This document shows, one piece after another, positions 56,445-64,000 of a stretch of 64,000 nucleotides of DNA. How positions within the stretch are numbered: position 1 is the first letter of the stretch; every line of letters starts with the position of its first letter. Where the stretch lies: assembly GCA_024226315.1 (NCBI GenBank), contig JAAELT010000684.1, positions 1-64,000 of the forward strand, given 5' to 3'. Origin of the DNA: a bacterium. GTDB lineage: Bacteria > Acidobacteriota > Thermoanaerobaculia > Multivoradales > J023. The notes beneath the pieces are model-generated. The model did no database searches. It was not told the DNA's origin and worked only from the letters and a program-made list of their open reading frames with translations. The translations under genes were made by a program, and so were the position numbers.

Positions 56445-56951
56445 CTATTCTTGTGCGATTCCTTGCGCCTTCGAGCAAAGCACTGGCAGGACAGCTCGTG
56501 CTTCCTCCAGCACTCGTGCAGAAATCCAGAGCGATGACCTGGATAACGCATCCAGAGCCGCTTGCGCGCTCAGCAGATCGAAATGCCCATCAGCGGCGGC
56601 CCACAGGACCAGGCCCAGCGAGCCATGCACCTCGATTCCTTCACGCTGCGCCACCAGACGAGCGGAGGCGTCATCCGTCAGCAACCAATCGGCCGCCATT
56701 TGACGCACCAGCGCGATCGCCTCAGCCTCTCCGGGCCCCAGGATGCCAGCCTGAGCCCACGCCCGGGCCTCTTGTGCGAAAGGTGTATCCAGAGCGGTGA
56801 TCTGTAGCCACTCGGGGAGCGGGTCGAGGCTCCGCAGCTCAGCCTCGACGGCAGGTGGAATGCAGACCTCGCCGGCCAGCGGAAGGATTTCGAGCAGCTC
56901 GGATTCTTGAAGACTTACGAGGGGAGCAGTGTCGCAAACGACGCTCCTCAA
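56445..56951 (-). CDS. PIN-domain toxin
   Basis: A 168-residue protein. TTG start overlaps the antitoxin stop by TTGA. VVCDTAPLVSLQE carries the first Asp, GPGEAEAIALV an acidic residue, and WLLTDDASARLVAQ the third. GIEVHGSLGLVLWAA is the family end. It is a probable VapC-like ribonuclease. Confidence 0.8.
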   Translation of the reverse strand: MRSVVCDTAPLVSLQESELLEILPLAGEVCIPPAVEAELRSLDPLPEWLQITALDTPFAQEARAWAQAGILGPGEAEAIALVRQMAADWLLTDDASARLVAQREGIEVHGSLGLVLWAAADGHFDLLSAQAALDALSRSSLWISARVLEEARAVLPVLCSKAQGIAQE

Positions 56952-57151
56952 GCCCCGCCTTCCTTCAGGCTCGAGGCCCACCGGATGTCGTCTCGCTGGA
57001 ACTGCTCCTGGAGCTCGAACCGATGCTGGCTGAGGAACTCGCTCAACGCCTGTCTGGCGACCTCGGCCTCGTCGAGGAACCAGCCCTGCTCGACCAGCTG
57101 CTTCACCTGCTTGGCCAAACGATCGGGAAGCGCGACTTCTAGAGTCTTCAT
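56948..57151 (-). CDS. Ribbon-helix-helix antitoxin
   Basis: A 67-residue protein from ATG 57151. KTLEVALPDRLAKQVKQLVE then QGWFLDEAEVARQALSEFL is a CopG/ParD-like ribbon-helix-helix. The C-terminal tail neutralises the toxin. It is coupled to the PIN gene. Confidence 0.75.
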   Translation of the reverse strand: MKTLEVALPDRLAKQVKQLVEQGWFLDEAEVARQALSEFLSQHRFELQEQFQRDDIRWASSLKEGGA

Positions 57152-57263
57152 CAGGAGGTACTCCGGCTCAGTCCTTCGTACTGATCCTACCACCAGGCCC
57201 CCGAGGACAGTTGGATTCAGGCTACGCGGTCGCGCGACCCCGGCCTTTGCATCTCGAGCCCTT

Positions 57264-57395
57264 TCAGAGCTCTTCCCAGGTGCCGTCGAGAGCGGCGAAC
57301 ACCGAGACGGGATGATCGGGGGCGTCGTCACCGGGCGGGTTGGCTAGAGAGGGGGCGGCGGAGAGGAGAAGGGCGATCAGTAGCAGACAACGCAT
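57264..57395 (-). pseudogene. N-terminal remnant of a secreted protein
   Basis: A 43-residue frame with a clear signal peptide (MRCLLLIALLLSAAPSLA) followed by VFAALDGTWEEL and a stop. It begins 5 bases after the VapC stop. The mature part is too short to be a full protein. It may have been interrupted by the PIN/RHH cassette. Confidence 0.4.
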
Positions 57396-57399
57396 GGCC

Positions 57400-57786
57400 T
57401 CAAGCGGGCTCCAAGTCTGTCTTGGTGAAATCGTCACCGACAAAGAGCAGAGGCCGGGCGGCGAGCTTGGCGGTGGCGTAGCTCAAACAGTCGCCGAAGT
57501 TGAGTGCCGCTGGATGTCTGCCTTTGCCGAAGCGGCTGTAGGCTGAGATCGACTCTTGCCAGTGCAGATCCGCGAAAGGAACGATGACCACCTCGAAATC
57601 ACGGAGGAACCGTGTGAGGATGCTCTGCGCGTCGAGCCCGAAACGCCCTTCCAGCACCAAACCGATCTCGGTCAAGGTAGGAGTTCCCACGCCCACGACG
57701 TCGGCCTGCCGGAGCTTGCCGATCAAGTGCTCGAACCCCGGCTCGCGGCTGACGATCGACACCACGGCCGAGCTGTCGAGAATCAA
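57400..57786 (-). CDS. vapC: VapC-type PIN toxin
   Basis: A 128-residue protein. TTG start overlaps the antitoxin stop by TTGA, with GGAGG upstream. ILDSSAVVSIVSREPG, TEIGLVLEGRF, NFGDCLSYATAK and LLFVGDDFTKTD give the four PIN acidic positions. It is a probable site-specific tRNA or rRNA nuclease. Confidence 0.88.
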   Translation of the reverse strand: MILDSSAVVSIVSREPGFEHLIGKLRQADVVGVGTPTLTEIGLVLEGRFGLDAQSILTRFLRDFEVVIVPFADLHWQESISAYSRFGKGRHPAALNFGDCLSYATAKLAARPLLFVGDDFTKTDLEPA

Positions 57787-58055
57787 ACGCCCTCCGGGCC
57801 GAAGCCGAGAAGATCGTCTTCCTCCTCGCGGGTCGGCCGGCGCCCGAGCAAGGCGGCGGGCACTTTGGGCCATACGTCACTCTCGAGATAGCGCAGGAAG
57901 TCCTCACCACGTTGCCGTTGCCTCAGCTGCAGGGCCACCCGGCGGCTGCGCTCTTCGAGAGCTTTGCGGATCGTCTCCGTCTTGGTCTCGCCGGTCAGGA
58001 CGGCGAGCTCGGCCGCCAAGCGTTCGACCTCGGAATTCTTGATGTTGAGGGCCAT
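57783..58055 (-). CDS. vapB: VapB-type antitoxin
   Basis: A 90-residue protein: ALNIKNSEVERLAAELAVLT then GETKTETIRKALEERSRR, the PSK/VapB ribbon-helix-helix family, with an acidic toxin-binding tail. GGAG lies 8 bases before the ATG inside a palindrome. Confidence 0.88.
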   Translation of the reverse strand: MALNIKNSEVERLAAELAVLTGETKTETIRKALEERSRRVALQLRQRQRGEDFLRYLESDVWPKVPAALLGRRPTREEEDDLLGFGPEGV

Positions 58056-58062
58056 CGCAGTC

Positions 58063-58078
58063 TCTCCAACTTTGGAGA
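58063..58078. promoter_or_regulatory. Candidate VapB operator
   Basis: TCTCCAA-CT-TTGGAGA is a perfect 7-bp inverted repeat 7 bases before the vapB start. It is probably the autoregulatory site for the VapBC complex. Confidence 0.55.
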
Positions 58079-58125
58079 ATACCTGGAATGGTGTAATTCG
58101 TCAATGAAGGTGTAATTGTCGAGCC

Positions 58126-59022
58126 GTGCTGAAAGACCAGCGAGCTGAGTACGGCGCCGAGATCGTCTCCGCACTGGGGAGACAATTGGAGACGCGCTTC
58201 GGCCGCGGTTTCGGGGAGAAGAATCTGCGCAGAATGGTGCAGTTCGCCGAGGCATTCCCCGAAGCGGAGATTGTCGCAGCACTGCTGCGACAATTGGGCT
58301 GGACCCACTTCACCATGCTGATACCGTTGAAAGATCCGTTGAAGCGTGACTTCTACGCCGAAATGTGCCGCGTCGAACGCTGGAGCACCCGAACGCTTCG
58401 CGCAAAGATCGACAGCATGCTCTATGAACGCACGGTGCTGTCCAAAAAGCCCGAGAAGCTCATCCGCGAAGAGCTGGATGACCTTCAGAAAGCCGACGCG
58501 CTCACACCCGACCTGGTGTTCCAGGATCCGTACCTGCTCGACTTCCTGGGCCTGCAAGACACCTTCAGCGAGAAAGACCTGGAGTCTGCCTTGCTCCGCG
58601 AGATCGAGCGCTTCCTGCTTGAGCTCGGCACCGGCTTCGCGTTCGTGGAGCGGCAGAAACGCATCACGCTCGACGGTGACGACTACTACATCGATCTGCT
58701 GTTCTTCCATCGGCGCCTGCGAAGACTGGTGGTCATTGAGCTCAAAATCGGTGACTTCAAGCCCGCCGACTCCGGCCAGGTGGAGCTCTACCTGCGCTGG
58801 CTCGACCGTTACGAGCGCCAAACCGGCGAGGAGCCGCCGCTGGCGATCATCCTCTGCGCCGGAAAGAAGGAGGAGACGGTCGAGATCCTCGACCTGGACA
58901 AGAGCGACATCCACGTAGCCGAGTACCTGACCGAGCTGCCGCCTCGCGAGGTTCTCCGTGAACGCTTCCATCGAGCCCTGGCCGCGGCACGTTCTCGACT
59001 CGAGCAGCAAGCACTGCGATGA
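58126..59022 (+). CDS. DUF1016/YhcG-like PD-(D/E)XK nuclease, possibly short at the N-terminus
   Basis: A 298-residue protein from GTG 58126. LETRFGRGFGEKNLRRMVQF is the conserved DUF1016 core, and the C-terminal nuclease fold has Asp190, Glu205 and Lys207 in YYIDLLFFHRRL and VVIELKIGDFKPADSG. Family members usually have about 40-60 more residues before the core, so a 5' truncation is likely. It is divergent from vapBC. Its last codons run into a fragment of another gene. Confidence 0.8.
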   Translation: MLKDQRAEYGAEIVSALGRQLETRFGRGFGEKNLRRMVQFAEAFPEAEIVAALLRQLGWTHFTMLIPLKDPLKRDFYAEMCRVERWSTRTLRAKIDSMLYERTVLSKKPEKLIREELDDLQKADALTPDLVFQDPYLLDFLGLQDTFSEKDLESALLREIERFLLELGTGFAFVERQKRITLDGDDYYIDLLFFHRRLRRLVVIELKIGDFKPADSGQVELYLRWLDRYERQTGEEPPLAIILCAGKKEETVEILDLDKSDIHVAEYLTELPPREVLRERFHRALAAARSRLEQQALR

Positions 59023-59056
59023 CATAGAGCCTTGCAGCGCTTCCGGCTTCGCGCAC

Positions 59057-59368
59057 GTCGAGCACCTCACGCCGCTCGAGGCCGCGATCGAAAACCTGGC
59101 GGCGGAGAAGGCCAACTTCTACGGCACGCTGAAGGCGAAGCGGGACGCGCTCGCGTCCTTCGACCGCGTCTACGTGCAGGGCAACCGGGTGCTCGAAGGT
59201 TACTACCGGCTGACCGGCAACGACCTGTGGGCGGACACGCTGCGTCTGACGGCACGCAAGCCGACGAGCAGCGAGGAAGAGCCGGCGCCGAGCGAGGACG
59301 ACGCGCCCGCGGTGGAAACCGTCGAGGTCACGAGCGAGCCCGGTCCGGAGGTCGAGCCAGCGGCCTGA
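59057..59368 (+). pseudogene. C-terminal fragment of an uncharacterised protein
   Basis: The frame reads FYGTLKAKRDALASFDRVYV then QGNRVLEGYYRLTGNDLWAD followed by an acidic tail. I recall this as the end of a widespread hypothetical protein of defence islands. It lacks a start of its own and follows the nuclease gene. Confidence 0.5.
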
Positions 59369-59398
59369 TCCGCTCCCGAGAGATCGAGTCGCACGGGC

Positions 59399-59420
59399 GG
59401 CCGGCTTTGCCGGCCTTTTT
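59399..59420 (+). terminator. Rho-independent terminator
   Basis: GGCCGGC-TTT-GCCGGCC followed by five T on the plus strand, 31 bases after the preceding stop. It should end transcription of the 58.1-59.4 kb genes. Confidence 0.8.
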
Positions 59421-59516
59421 CTATGCCTGGCAATCCGGAAATCTCGCCCCTGCGAGGCCGGTTTATGGCACAGTAGCCTGATGAAAGGATTTTTCGGAGA
59501 AATCGGACTCGCAAGC

Positions 59517-59586
59517 CTCGCACAGCCGATTTCCCGCGGGGAATCGTGTGTGTACGTCTCGCACGGCCGATTTTCACGGGGAAATC
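59517..59586. repeat. Pair of imperfect 29-bp direct repeats
   Basis: CTCGCAC(A/G)GCCGATTT... at 59517-59545 and 59558-59586 match at 23 of 29 positions. AAATCGG/CCGATTT arms also form hairpins. No gene is visible in 59421-59658. Confidence 0.6.
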
Positions 59587-59658
59587 ATGGGCGCGTGACA
59601 TGAGATCCCGGCAAATCCGATGTCATGCTCTTTCCGGCGATCGGGTTTGCGCCGACAA

Positions 59659-61173
59659 CTATGCGTTCGGCCGGATCGAGTCCGTCGCGGTCGCCTCAGA
59701 GACCGGAGAGGCCGACGTATGGTCGAGCGTCAAGCTCCCATCCGCCAGATCCGCATCGGGCCGGATCGATGGGACCGTGTCGCTCCACGCCGGGCGCGGC
59801 CCGACAGCGTCAGCGGTCCGCTGAACCCCCAGAAGCTTCTGGTATCGATGCAGGCCGACATCGAGAAAACGCAGGTTGTTCTTCTCCCAGTCTCGCAGGG
59901 CCTTTCTCATCTTTTCGGGGTCCATCTCGCGCATGGCCTCGTGCACCATGGGTTTGATCGTCGTTGCGTACTCCAGGCCCAGATTGAAGAAGGTATCGGC
60001 TTCGTCGCCTTCGAAAACATGTTCGAGTTGATCCTGGATCAGCTTACCGATGAAGTGGCCATCGTGTTCGATTGTCTTGACGAGCTTGGAGAGCTCGTCG
60101 AACTCTTCCTCGGATTCCTCGGGTCGCCAACGGCGAACCTTGTTGCCGTACGGTTCGATCAGCTCATGACGAATACGGCTCGCCAGCGCCAGATAGGCTG
60201 CCAGAGCGACCTCTTTCTTGGCGTCTTGGAGCCAGGAATCCTGGATCTGTTCGGAGAAGCTGACATCGACGGTCAATCTCTTGTTCGCGAATGTCCGGTA
60301 GATCTCGATTTCCGGCCGATAGAGCCTGCCGTCTCTAGCGAGATACTTGCAGGTCAGCTGTTTGGGTGCTCGTTTCGACTCCTTCGAACGTATCGCGGAG
60401 ACCGCGGCCTCGAGTTGCTCGACCCAACGCAGGTTGAAACCGTCCGGATCCTTCTTCAGGGGTATTTCCTTGACGACCTCTCCCCACGTCGATGTGGTGT
60501 CGCTCACCTCGAACAGGCTCTTCAAGGAGACCTGGTCTGACTCGACCTTGATCTCCGGACCCAGAGAACGGACGCCTGCGGGGATCTGCAATCGGATATA
60601 GGGATTGCCGTGTGCGCGGTGAATCTCCCGATCGCTCGCGACTCCCGAGACGTCGGCCGCGATCTCGGTCGCGATCCCGCGAAGGTCGTCCTCCGTGAGC
60701 TCCTCGTTGAGCGATTCCTTGGTGAGACTGAATTCCTTGTCATGAAAGACCTTCAAGAGCAGCTCGAGTATCTTGGCTTTGGTGGCTGGGACTCCCTGCA
60801 GGTCGCGCAGCTGATCGGGTGGTCCTTTCATCGAATCCGCGTCGTAGATGCAGACGATCCTTCGCCGGTCCTCTTCTGCCAGCGATTCGAAGAGACCAGC
60901 TTCGTAGAGCGGCCAGTCGAAGTCATTCATCGCCGGGTTCGTCAGTACCAGGAAGAAGATGTTGGCCTGACTGAGCTCCGTGCGGATCGTCTCGCGCCAT
61001 TTTGCTCCCGGCTCGATTTTGGCGGCGTCGAAGAACTCCAACCTTTTCGACGCCCATTTCTTGAGCCTCTGGCGGATCTTCCTACTCACGACGTGATCGC
61101 AGGTTTTTCGACTGATGAAGATGCGGCATACCTCGGTCGGTGGCTGGAATTTCATCGTCAGTTTCTTTGTCAT
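59659..61173 (-). CDS. TIR-domain protein (probable NADase effector)
   Basis: A 504-residue protein. Residues about 16-150 are a TIR domain: CRIFISRKTCDHVVSRKI, FFDAAKIEPGAKW, ANIFFLVLTNPA, and the catalytic-position Glu91 in DWPLYEAGLF. The remaining 350 residues are a helical and beta domain of unknown family, perhaps a sensor. GGGAGG lies 7 bases before the ATG, inside the end of the TonB-receptor gene, so the two are coupled. Bacterial TIR proteins often deplete NAD on phage infection; activity here is inference. Confidence 0.85.
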   Translation of the reverse strand: MTKKLTMKFQPPTEVCRIFISRKTCDHVVSRKIRQRLKKWASKRLEFFDAAKIEPGAKWRETIRTELSQANIFFLVLTNPAMNDFDWPLYEAGLFESLAEEDRRRIVCIYDADSMKGPPDQLRDLQGVPATKAKILELLLKVFHDKEFSLTKESLNEELTEDDLRGIATEIAADVSGVASDREIHRAHGNPYIRLQIPAGVRSLGPEIKVESDQVSLKSLFEVSDTTSTWGEVVKEIPLKKDPDGFNLRWVEQLEAAVSAIRSKESKRAPKQLTCKYLARDGRLYRPEIEIYRTFANKRLTVDVSFSEQIQDSWLQDAKKEVALAAYLALASRIRHELIEPYGNKVRRWRPEESEEEFDELSKLVKTIEHDGHFIGKLIQDQLEHVFEGDEADTFFNLGLEYATTIKPMVHEAMREMDPEKMRKALRDWEKNNLRFLDVGLHRYQKLLGVQRTADAVGPRPAWSDTVPSIRPDADLADGSLTLDHTSASPVSEATATDSIRPNA

Positions 61174-61177
61174 GGTG

Positions 61178-63604
61178 TCACCTCCCGGTGAGGGTCAGAT
61201 GAAGCAGCGCCCGGCGGCGCAGAAGATTGCCGCCGAACACCTGGTAATGGCGATGGTCGGTCAGGTTGCTGACGTCGATTCCGAGACGCAGCGAATCGTT
61301 GAGCTGGTAGGCGAGGTGGAGGTCGGCCAGGGCGTAGGACGGCACCGGGCCCTGGAAGAAGCCGGAGCTCCAGTCGAAGCCGTCGACCCAGCGCAGGTGC
61401 AGGGCGCCGTCCCAGTCCTCGTGCGAGCCGATGACGCTGGCGGCGGCCTGCAGCTCCGGCGCGTTGGGCAGCAGCAGGTTCTCGGGCGGGCTGTCCCGCA
61501 CGGTGTAGGAGGCGCTGGCCGCCGACAGCTTGAGCTGCCAGCGCGAGCCGACGAAGTGGCTGACCTCGACCTCGATACCCTCCGCCGTCGCCTCGCCGAA
61601 GTTGGTCACCGACAGGATCGCGAGGATCGGCGCGCCGCCGGAGTCGTTGGAGAGGAAGGCGAAGACTTGCGGTGGCAGGGCGAGCTGCAGAGCCTGCAAC
61701 AGGCCGGACGCGGCGTCGCCGGAGAGCCCGGCGGGAGGCGTGTAGGGACCGTAGAGGGGGTTCAGGCGTCCGAGGCTGGTGCCCACCTGGGGCAGCAGGC
61801 TGGTGGTGAAGTTCTCGAGCTCGTTACGATAGAGATTGACCGCCAGGAAGGTCGAGCCGAAGCCGGCGCTGTAGCCCAGCTCCCAGGCGCGAATCTCCTC
61901 GACCGCCAGGCCCGGATTGCCGAGCGCCAGCTGGGGCACGGACTCGAAGCCCAGCGTGTCGCCGCCCAGCAGGTCGCCCAGCGACAACGGAATGCCCGAC
62001 AGGTCGACCGGCGGGCCGACGGCGGTGCGGACCTCGAATTCCACCAGGGTGGGGCTCTGGAAGGCGTCGTTGTACGACAGCCGGAGGTGGTGGCGGGGCG
62101 CGGGCGCCCAGGTCAGCGCCAGCCGTGGCGAGAAGCGGCCGGAGTGCAGTGTGCTGTCGTCGTAGCGGGCGGAGCCCACCAGGGTCAGCTCGCCGGTGGC
62201 GTCGAACCGCAGCTGGGCGAAGGCGGACGTCTGGTGGGCCTCGGCGATGCCGGCGAAGATGCCGTGGATGCCTCGCGGGTCGCGCGAGTCGACGCGCTGT
62301 CGGCCGTGGGCGAGGCCCGCCGCCAGCAGCCCGCGGCCGTCCCACAGCTCGCGGTTGCCCTGTACCTCGGCGCCCAGGTTGTAGCCCTCGGAGTAGAGCG
62401 CGGCGCCAGAGGACAGGCCGATCTGGTTGTCGCCGTCGCGCCCGGAGTAGAAGCCGAGCAGGTTCCAGGAGCGGGTGTTGAAGTTGATCCTCGCCCAGGG
62501 GCGCTCCACCTTGTCCGCCTGGGTCCGGCCCAGGGGTGCGATCGTGGTGCCGCCGCGGAAGCTCCCCGTGCCGGCTTCGAGCGTCAGGGTGGAGGCTTCG
62601 GCGGCACGGTCGAACCGCAGCGAGGCGAAGGAGGTGCGCAGTTTGTCGAAAGGCGGCGCGATGAGCTCTCTCGGCAGCAGATCCGGTTCGTACTCCACGG
62701 AGTCGACCCGGGAGACGGTCAGATGATCGCTCTCCTGGTGGCTGGCGCCGAGGCGCCAGTGCCAGGACCCGGGCAGCGCGCCGCCGACGCGGGCCTCGGC
62801 GCGTACCGTCGAGAGCTCGCCGCCGCTCAACCGGGCGCGATAGCCCGGCGTGTCCTGCGAGCCCTTGGTGGTCAAGCTCAGCACGCCCGAGAACGCGCCG
62901 GCGCCGTAGAGCGCCGAGCCGGGGCCGCGCACCAGCTCCACGCTGGCGAACTCGTCGAGCGGCAGCGACAGCGCGCCCCATTCATTCACGCCGAGGAACT
63001 CCGGCACGGAGGTCTGGCGGCCGTCGACCAGGGTCAGGACCCGCCGGTTGATGGCGGAGTTGAAGCCGCGGGTGTTGAGGTTGAAGTCCTGCAGGTCGCT
63101 CTGCGCCACCTGCGCGCCGGGCGTGAACTCGAGCAGGCGCGGCACCTGACCGGCCGAAGACTGCGACGCCAGCTCGCTGGGCAGCAGCGAGGTGACGGCG
63201 GCCGGCGCTTCCACCAGCCTCTCGACGCGCTTCGAGACGGCGTACACCTCCTGCCTTTCCTGGATCACCAGCGGCCAGTCGACGGTGATCGCGAAGTCCT
63301 CGCCTGTCGGCAGCGGCAGGGCGATCTGCCGAGTCGTGGAGTAGGGGCCGGCGCTCAGCTCGAGCGCGTAGGTGCCGGCCGCGGGCAGGGTGAAGGTGAA
63401 GCGCCCGTGCTCGTCGCTCACCTGGCGCCGGCCGTCGAAGCCGGCTTCGACGCCGGCGAGCCCCTCGCCGCTCGGGTCGGTGACCTTCCCCGACCATCGC
63501 TGCTCGGCCGGGGCGGCGCCTGCGAAGGCGAAGACCAAGGCGAGCGCGGCGCACAGGACGGTGCCGGCGGGCTGCCGGCGGATCGGGAATCTAGAGAACA
63601 TCAT
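61178..63604 (-). CDS. TonB-dependent outer-membrane receptor
   Basis: An 808-residue protein from ATG 63604 with AGAGG upstream. A signal peptide and a carboxypeptidase-regulatory-like domain (VTDPSGEGLAGVEAGFDGRR) precede the plug (VPRLLEFTPGAQVAQSDLQD, INRRVLTLVDGRQTSVPEF, ELVRGPGSALYGAGAFSG). The barrel ends with NLTDHRHYQVFGG. It imports an unknown scarce nutrient, siderophore or glycan. It is followed at once by the TIR gene. Confidence 0.92.
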   Translation of the reverse strand: MMFSRFPIRRQPAGTVLCAALALVFAFAGAAPAEQRWSGKVTDPSGEGLAGVEAGFDGRRQVSDEHGRFTFTLPAAGTYALELSAGPYSTTRQIALPLPTGEDFAITVDWPLVIQERQEVYAVSKRVERLVEAPAAVTSLLPSELASQSSAGQVPRLLEFTPGAQVAQSDLQDFNLNTRGFNSAINRRVLTLVDGRQTSVPEFLGVNEWGALSLPLDEFASVELVRGPGSALYGAGAFSGVLSLTTKGSQDTPGYRARLSGGELSTVRAEARVGGALPGSWHWRLGASHQESDHLTVSRVDSVEYEPDLLPRELIAPPFDKLRTSFASLRFDRAAEASTLTLEAGTGSFRGGTTIAPLGRTQADKVERPWARINFNTRSWNLLGFYSGRDGDNQIGLSSGAALYSEGYNLGAEVQGNRELWDGRGLLAAGLAHGRQRVDSRDPRGIHGIFAGIAEAHQTSAFAQLRFDATGELTLVGSARYDDSTLHSGRFSPRLALTWAPAPRHHLRLSYNDAFQSPTLVEFEVRTAVGPPVDLSGIPLSLGDLLGGDTLGFESVPQLALGNPGLAVEEIRAWELGYSAGFGSTFLAVNLYRNELENFTTSLLPQVGTSLGRLNPLYGPYTPPAGLSGDAASGLLQALQLALPPQVFAFLSNDSGGAPILAILSVTNFGEATAEGIEVEVSHFVGSRWQLKLSAASASYTVRDSPPENLLLPNAPELQAAASVIGSHEDWDGALHLRWVDGFDWSSGFFQGPVPSYALADLHLAYQLNDSLRLGIDVSNLTDHRHYQVFGGNLLRRRALLHLTLTGR

Positions 63605-63868
63605 CTTTACCTCTGGCACGCTTCTACAGCGCAAACCGCGTTCTGAAACCACCAGCGACGGGGATTCCGGCGGTGCCCGAGTCGGTACCGCCGTGGTGCC
63701 TCCCGTCCAACGGCTCGCGCCGGGGACTCTCTCCCTTACTGATTCAGAGCCGCTGGCGGCGCCGGAGGTTTAGGCGGATCTTGCCGCCAGTGGGCTATGG
63801 CCGGGGCTCGGCCCACCCGGAGAGCCACCGCCGGGCGGCGGCCGGGCCTGGGACGGCCGGCTCCTGCT
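63605..63868. other. GC-rich leader between the receptor gene and the next gene
   Basis: No coding pattern was found. GGCGGT...ACCGCC (63669-63692) can form a hairpin. A cobalamin riboswitch was looked for and its box was not found, so a leader function is unproven. Confidence 0.4.
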
Positions 63869-64000
63869 TCAGGGCCACAGGTCATCGCCCTCGAGGGCAG
63901 CAAGAAAGCGGCTCATGGGCCAGACTTCGATCCCCTCCTGCGTTTGCAGCTCTCGGTCGCCAGCGTAGACCAGGACTCTCCGCACGAGGTTGTCCAAGTC
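63869..64000 (-). CDS. C-terminal end of an ATPase-like protein (partial)
   Basis: On the minus strand the last 43 codons read VLVYAGDRELQTQEGIEVWP then MSRFLAALEGDDLWP and a stop. This resembles the end of DUF4143-type AAA ATPases (VYGGD....V...W..F). The rest lies beyond the window. Confidence 0.5.
   Translation of the reverse strand, partial: DLDNLVRRVLVYAGDRELQTQEGIEVWPMSRFLAALEGDDLWP

Noticed and set aside
59517..59586. Phage attachment site
   Set aside because: The direct repeats are imperfect and no integrase or tRNA lies nearby.
61115..63646. An 843-codon plus-strand frame
   Set aside because: It is antisense to the TonB-dependent receptor, which has clear plug and barrel motifs.
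63605..63868. Cobalamin riboswitch upstream of the TonB-dependent receptor
   Set aside because: The GCCACTG-type B12 box and AAGGGAA core were not found; only a simple hairpin is visible.

Overview
This is a 64 kb, GC-rich, gene-dense bacterial chromosomal segment. The best guess at origin is Acidobacteriota (Thermoanaerobaculia-like). The reasons are two tandem GWxTD/VWFA-related proteins of the acidobacterial type (39.9-45.1 kb), an ECF sigma/anti-sigma/TPR-CHAT operon, an outer-membrane TonB-dependent receptor and lpxD (so a Gram-negative envelope), and secreted peptidases and amidohydrolases. The assignment rests on family recognition only; no database search was possible.

Layout. 0-9.7 kb: end of a gamma-glutamyltransferase gene, an ECF sigma/anti-sigma/TPR-CHAT operon, a subtilisin with acidic repeats, and an M28 peptidase. 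9.7-19.2 kb: mostly housekeeping (cNMP-regulated patatin, PilZ protein, PQQ propeller, tRNA-Gln, gltX, tRNA-Ser, transketolase). 19.2-28.2 kb: an accessory island with a PemK/MazF toxin-antitoxin pair, two paralogous NACHT-FGE proteins carrying diversity-generating retroelement (DGR) variable repeats, one template repeat, wrecked reverse transcriptase and Avd remnants, and a PIN/Phd toxin-antitoxin pair. 28.2-52.7 kb: core metabolism, transport and envelope genes (aldehyde dehydrogenase, MFS, NUDIX, amidohydrolase, a second sigma/anti-sigma unit with a HEAT protein, MATE, cysteine desulfurase, GWxTD/VWFA pair, maf, macrodomain, argS, lpxD, glutamine amidotransferase). 52.7-61.2 kb: a second accessory region rich in gene fragments, toxin-antitoxin modules, nucleases and palindromic repeats, ending in a TIR protein translationally coupled to a TonB-dependent receptor. 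61.2-64 kb: the receptor, a leader and the end of one more gene.

The most striking system is the DGR. A 73-bp template repeat at 26613-26685 matches the 3' ends of both NACHT-FGE genes (23100-23172 and 26418-26490). Each variable repeat differs from the template at 12 positions, every one a template adenine, and there are no differences at the 56 non-adenine positions. This is the signature of adenine-specific mutagenic retrohoming. The diversified domain is a C-type-lectin-like FGE-sulfatase fold at the C-terminus of STAND/NACHT NTPases, one of which also has an N-terminal class III nucleotide-cyclase-like domain. The architecture suggests a variable-receptor conflict or immune system. The local reverse transcriptase is reduced to roughly 87 codons fused out of frame to what looks like the last 25 residues of an Avd protein, so diversification would need a reverse transcriptase elsewhere or has recently stopped.

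Large open frames antisense to real genes are common because of the base composition and were left out. Starts were moved to internal codons where a Shine-Dalgarno sequence or domain boundary argued for it.
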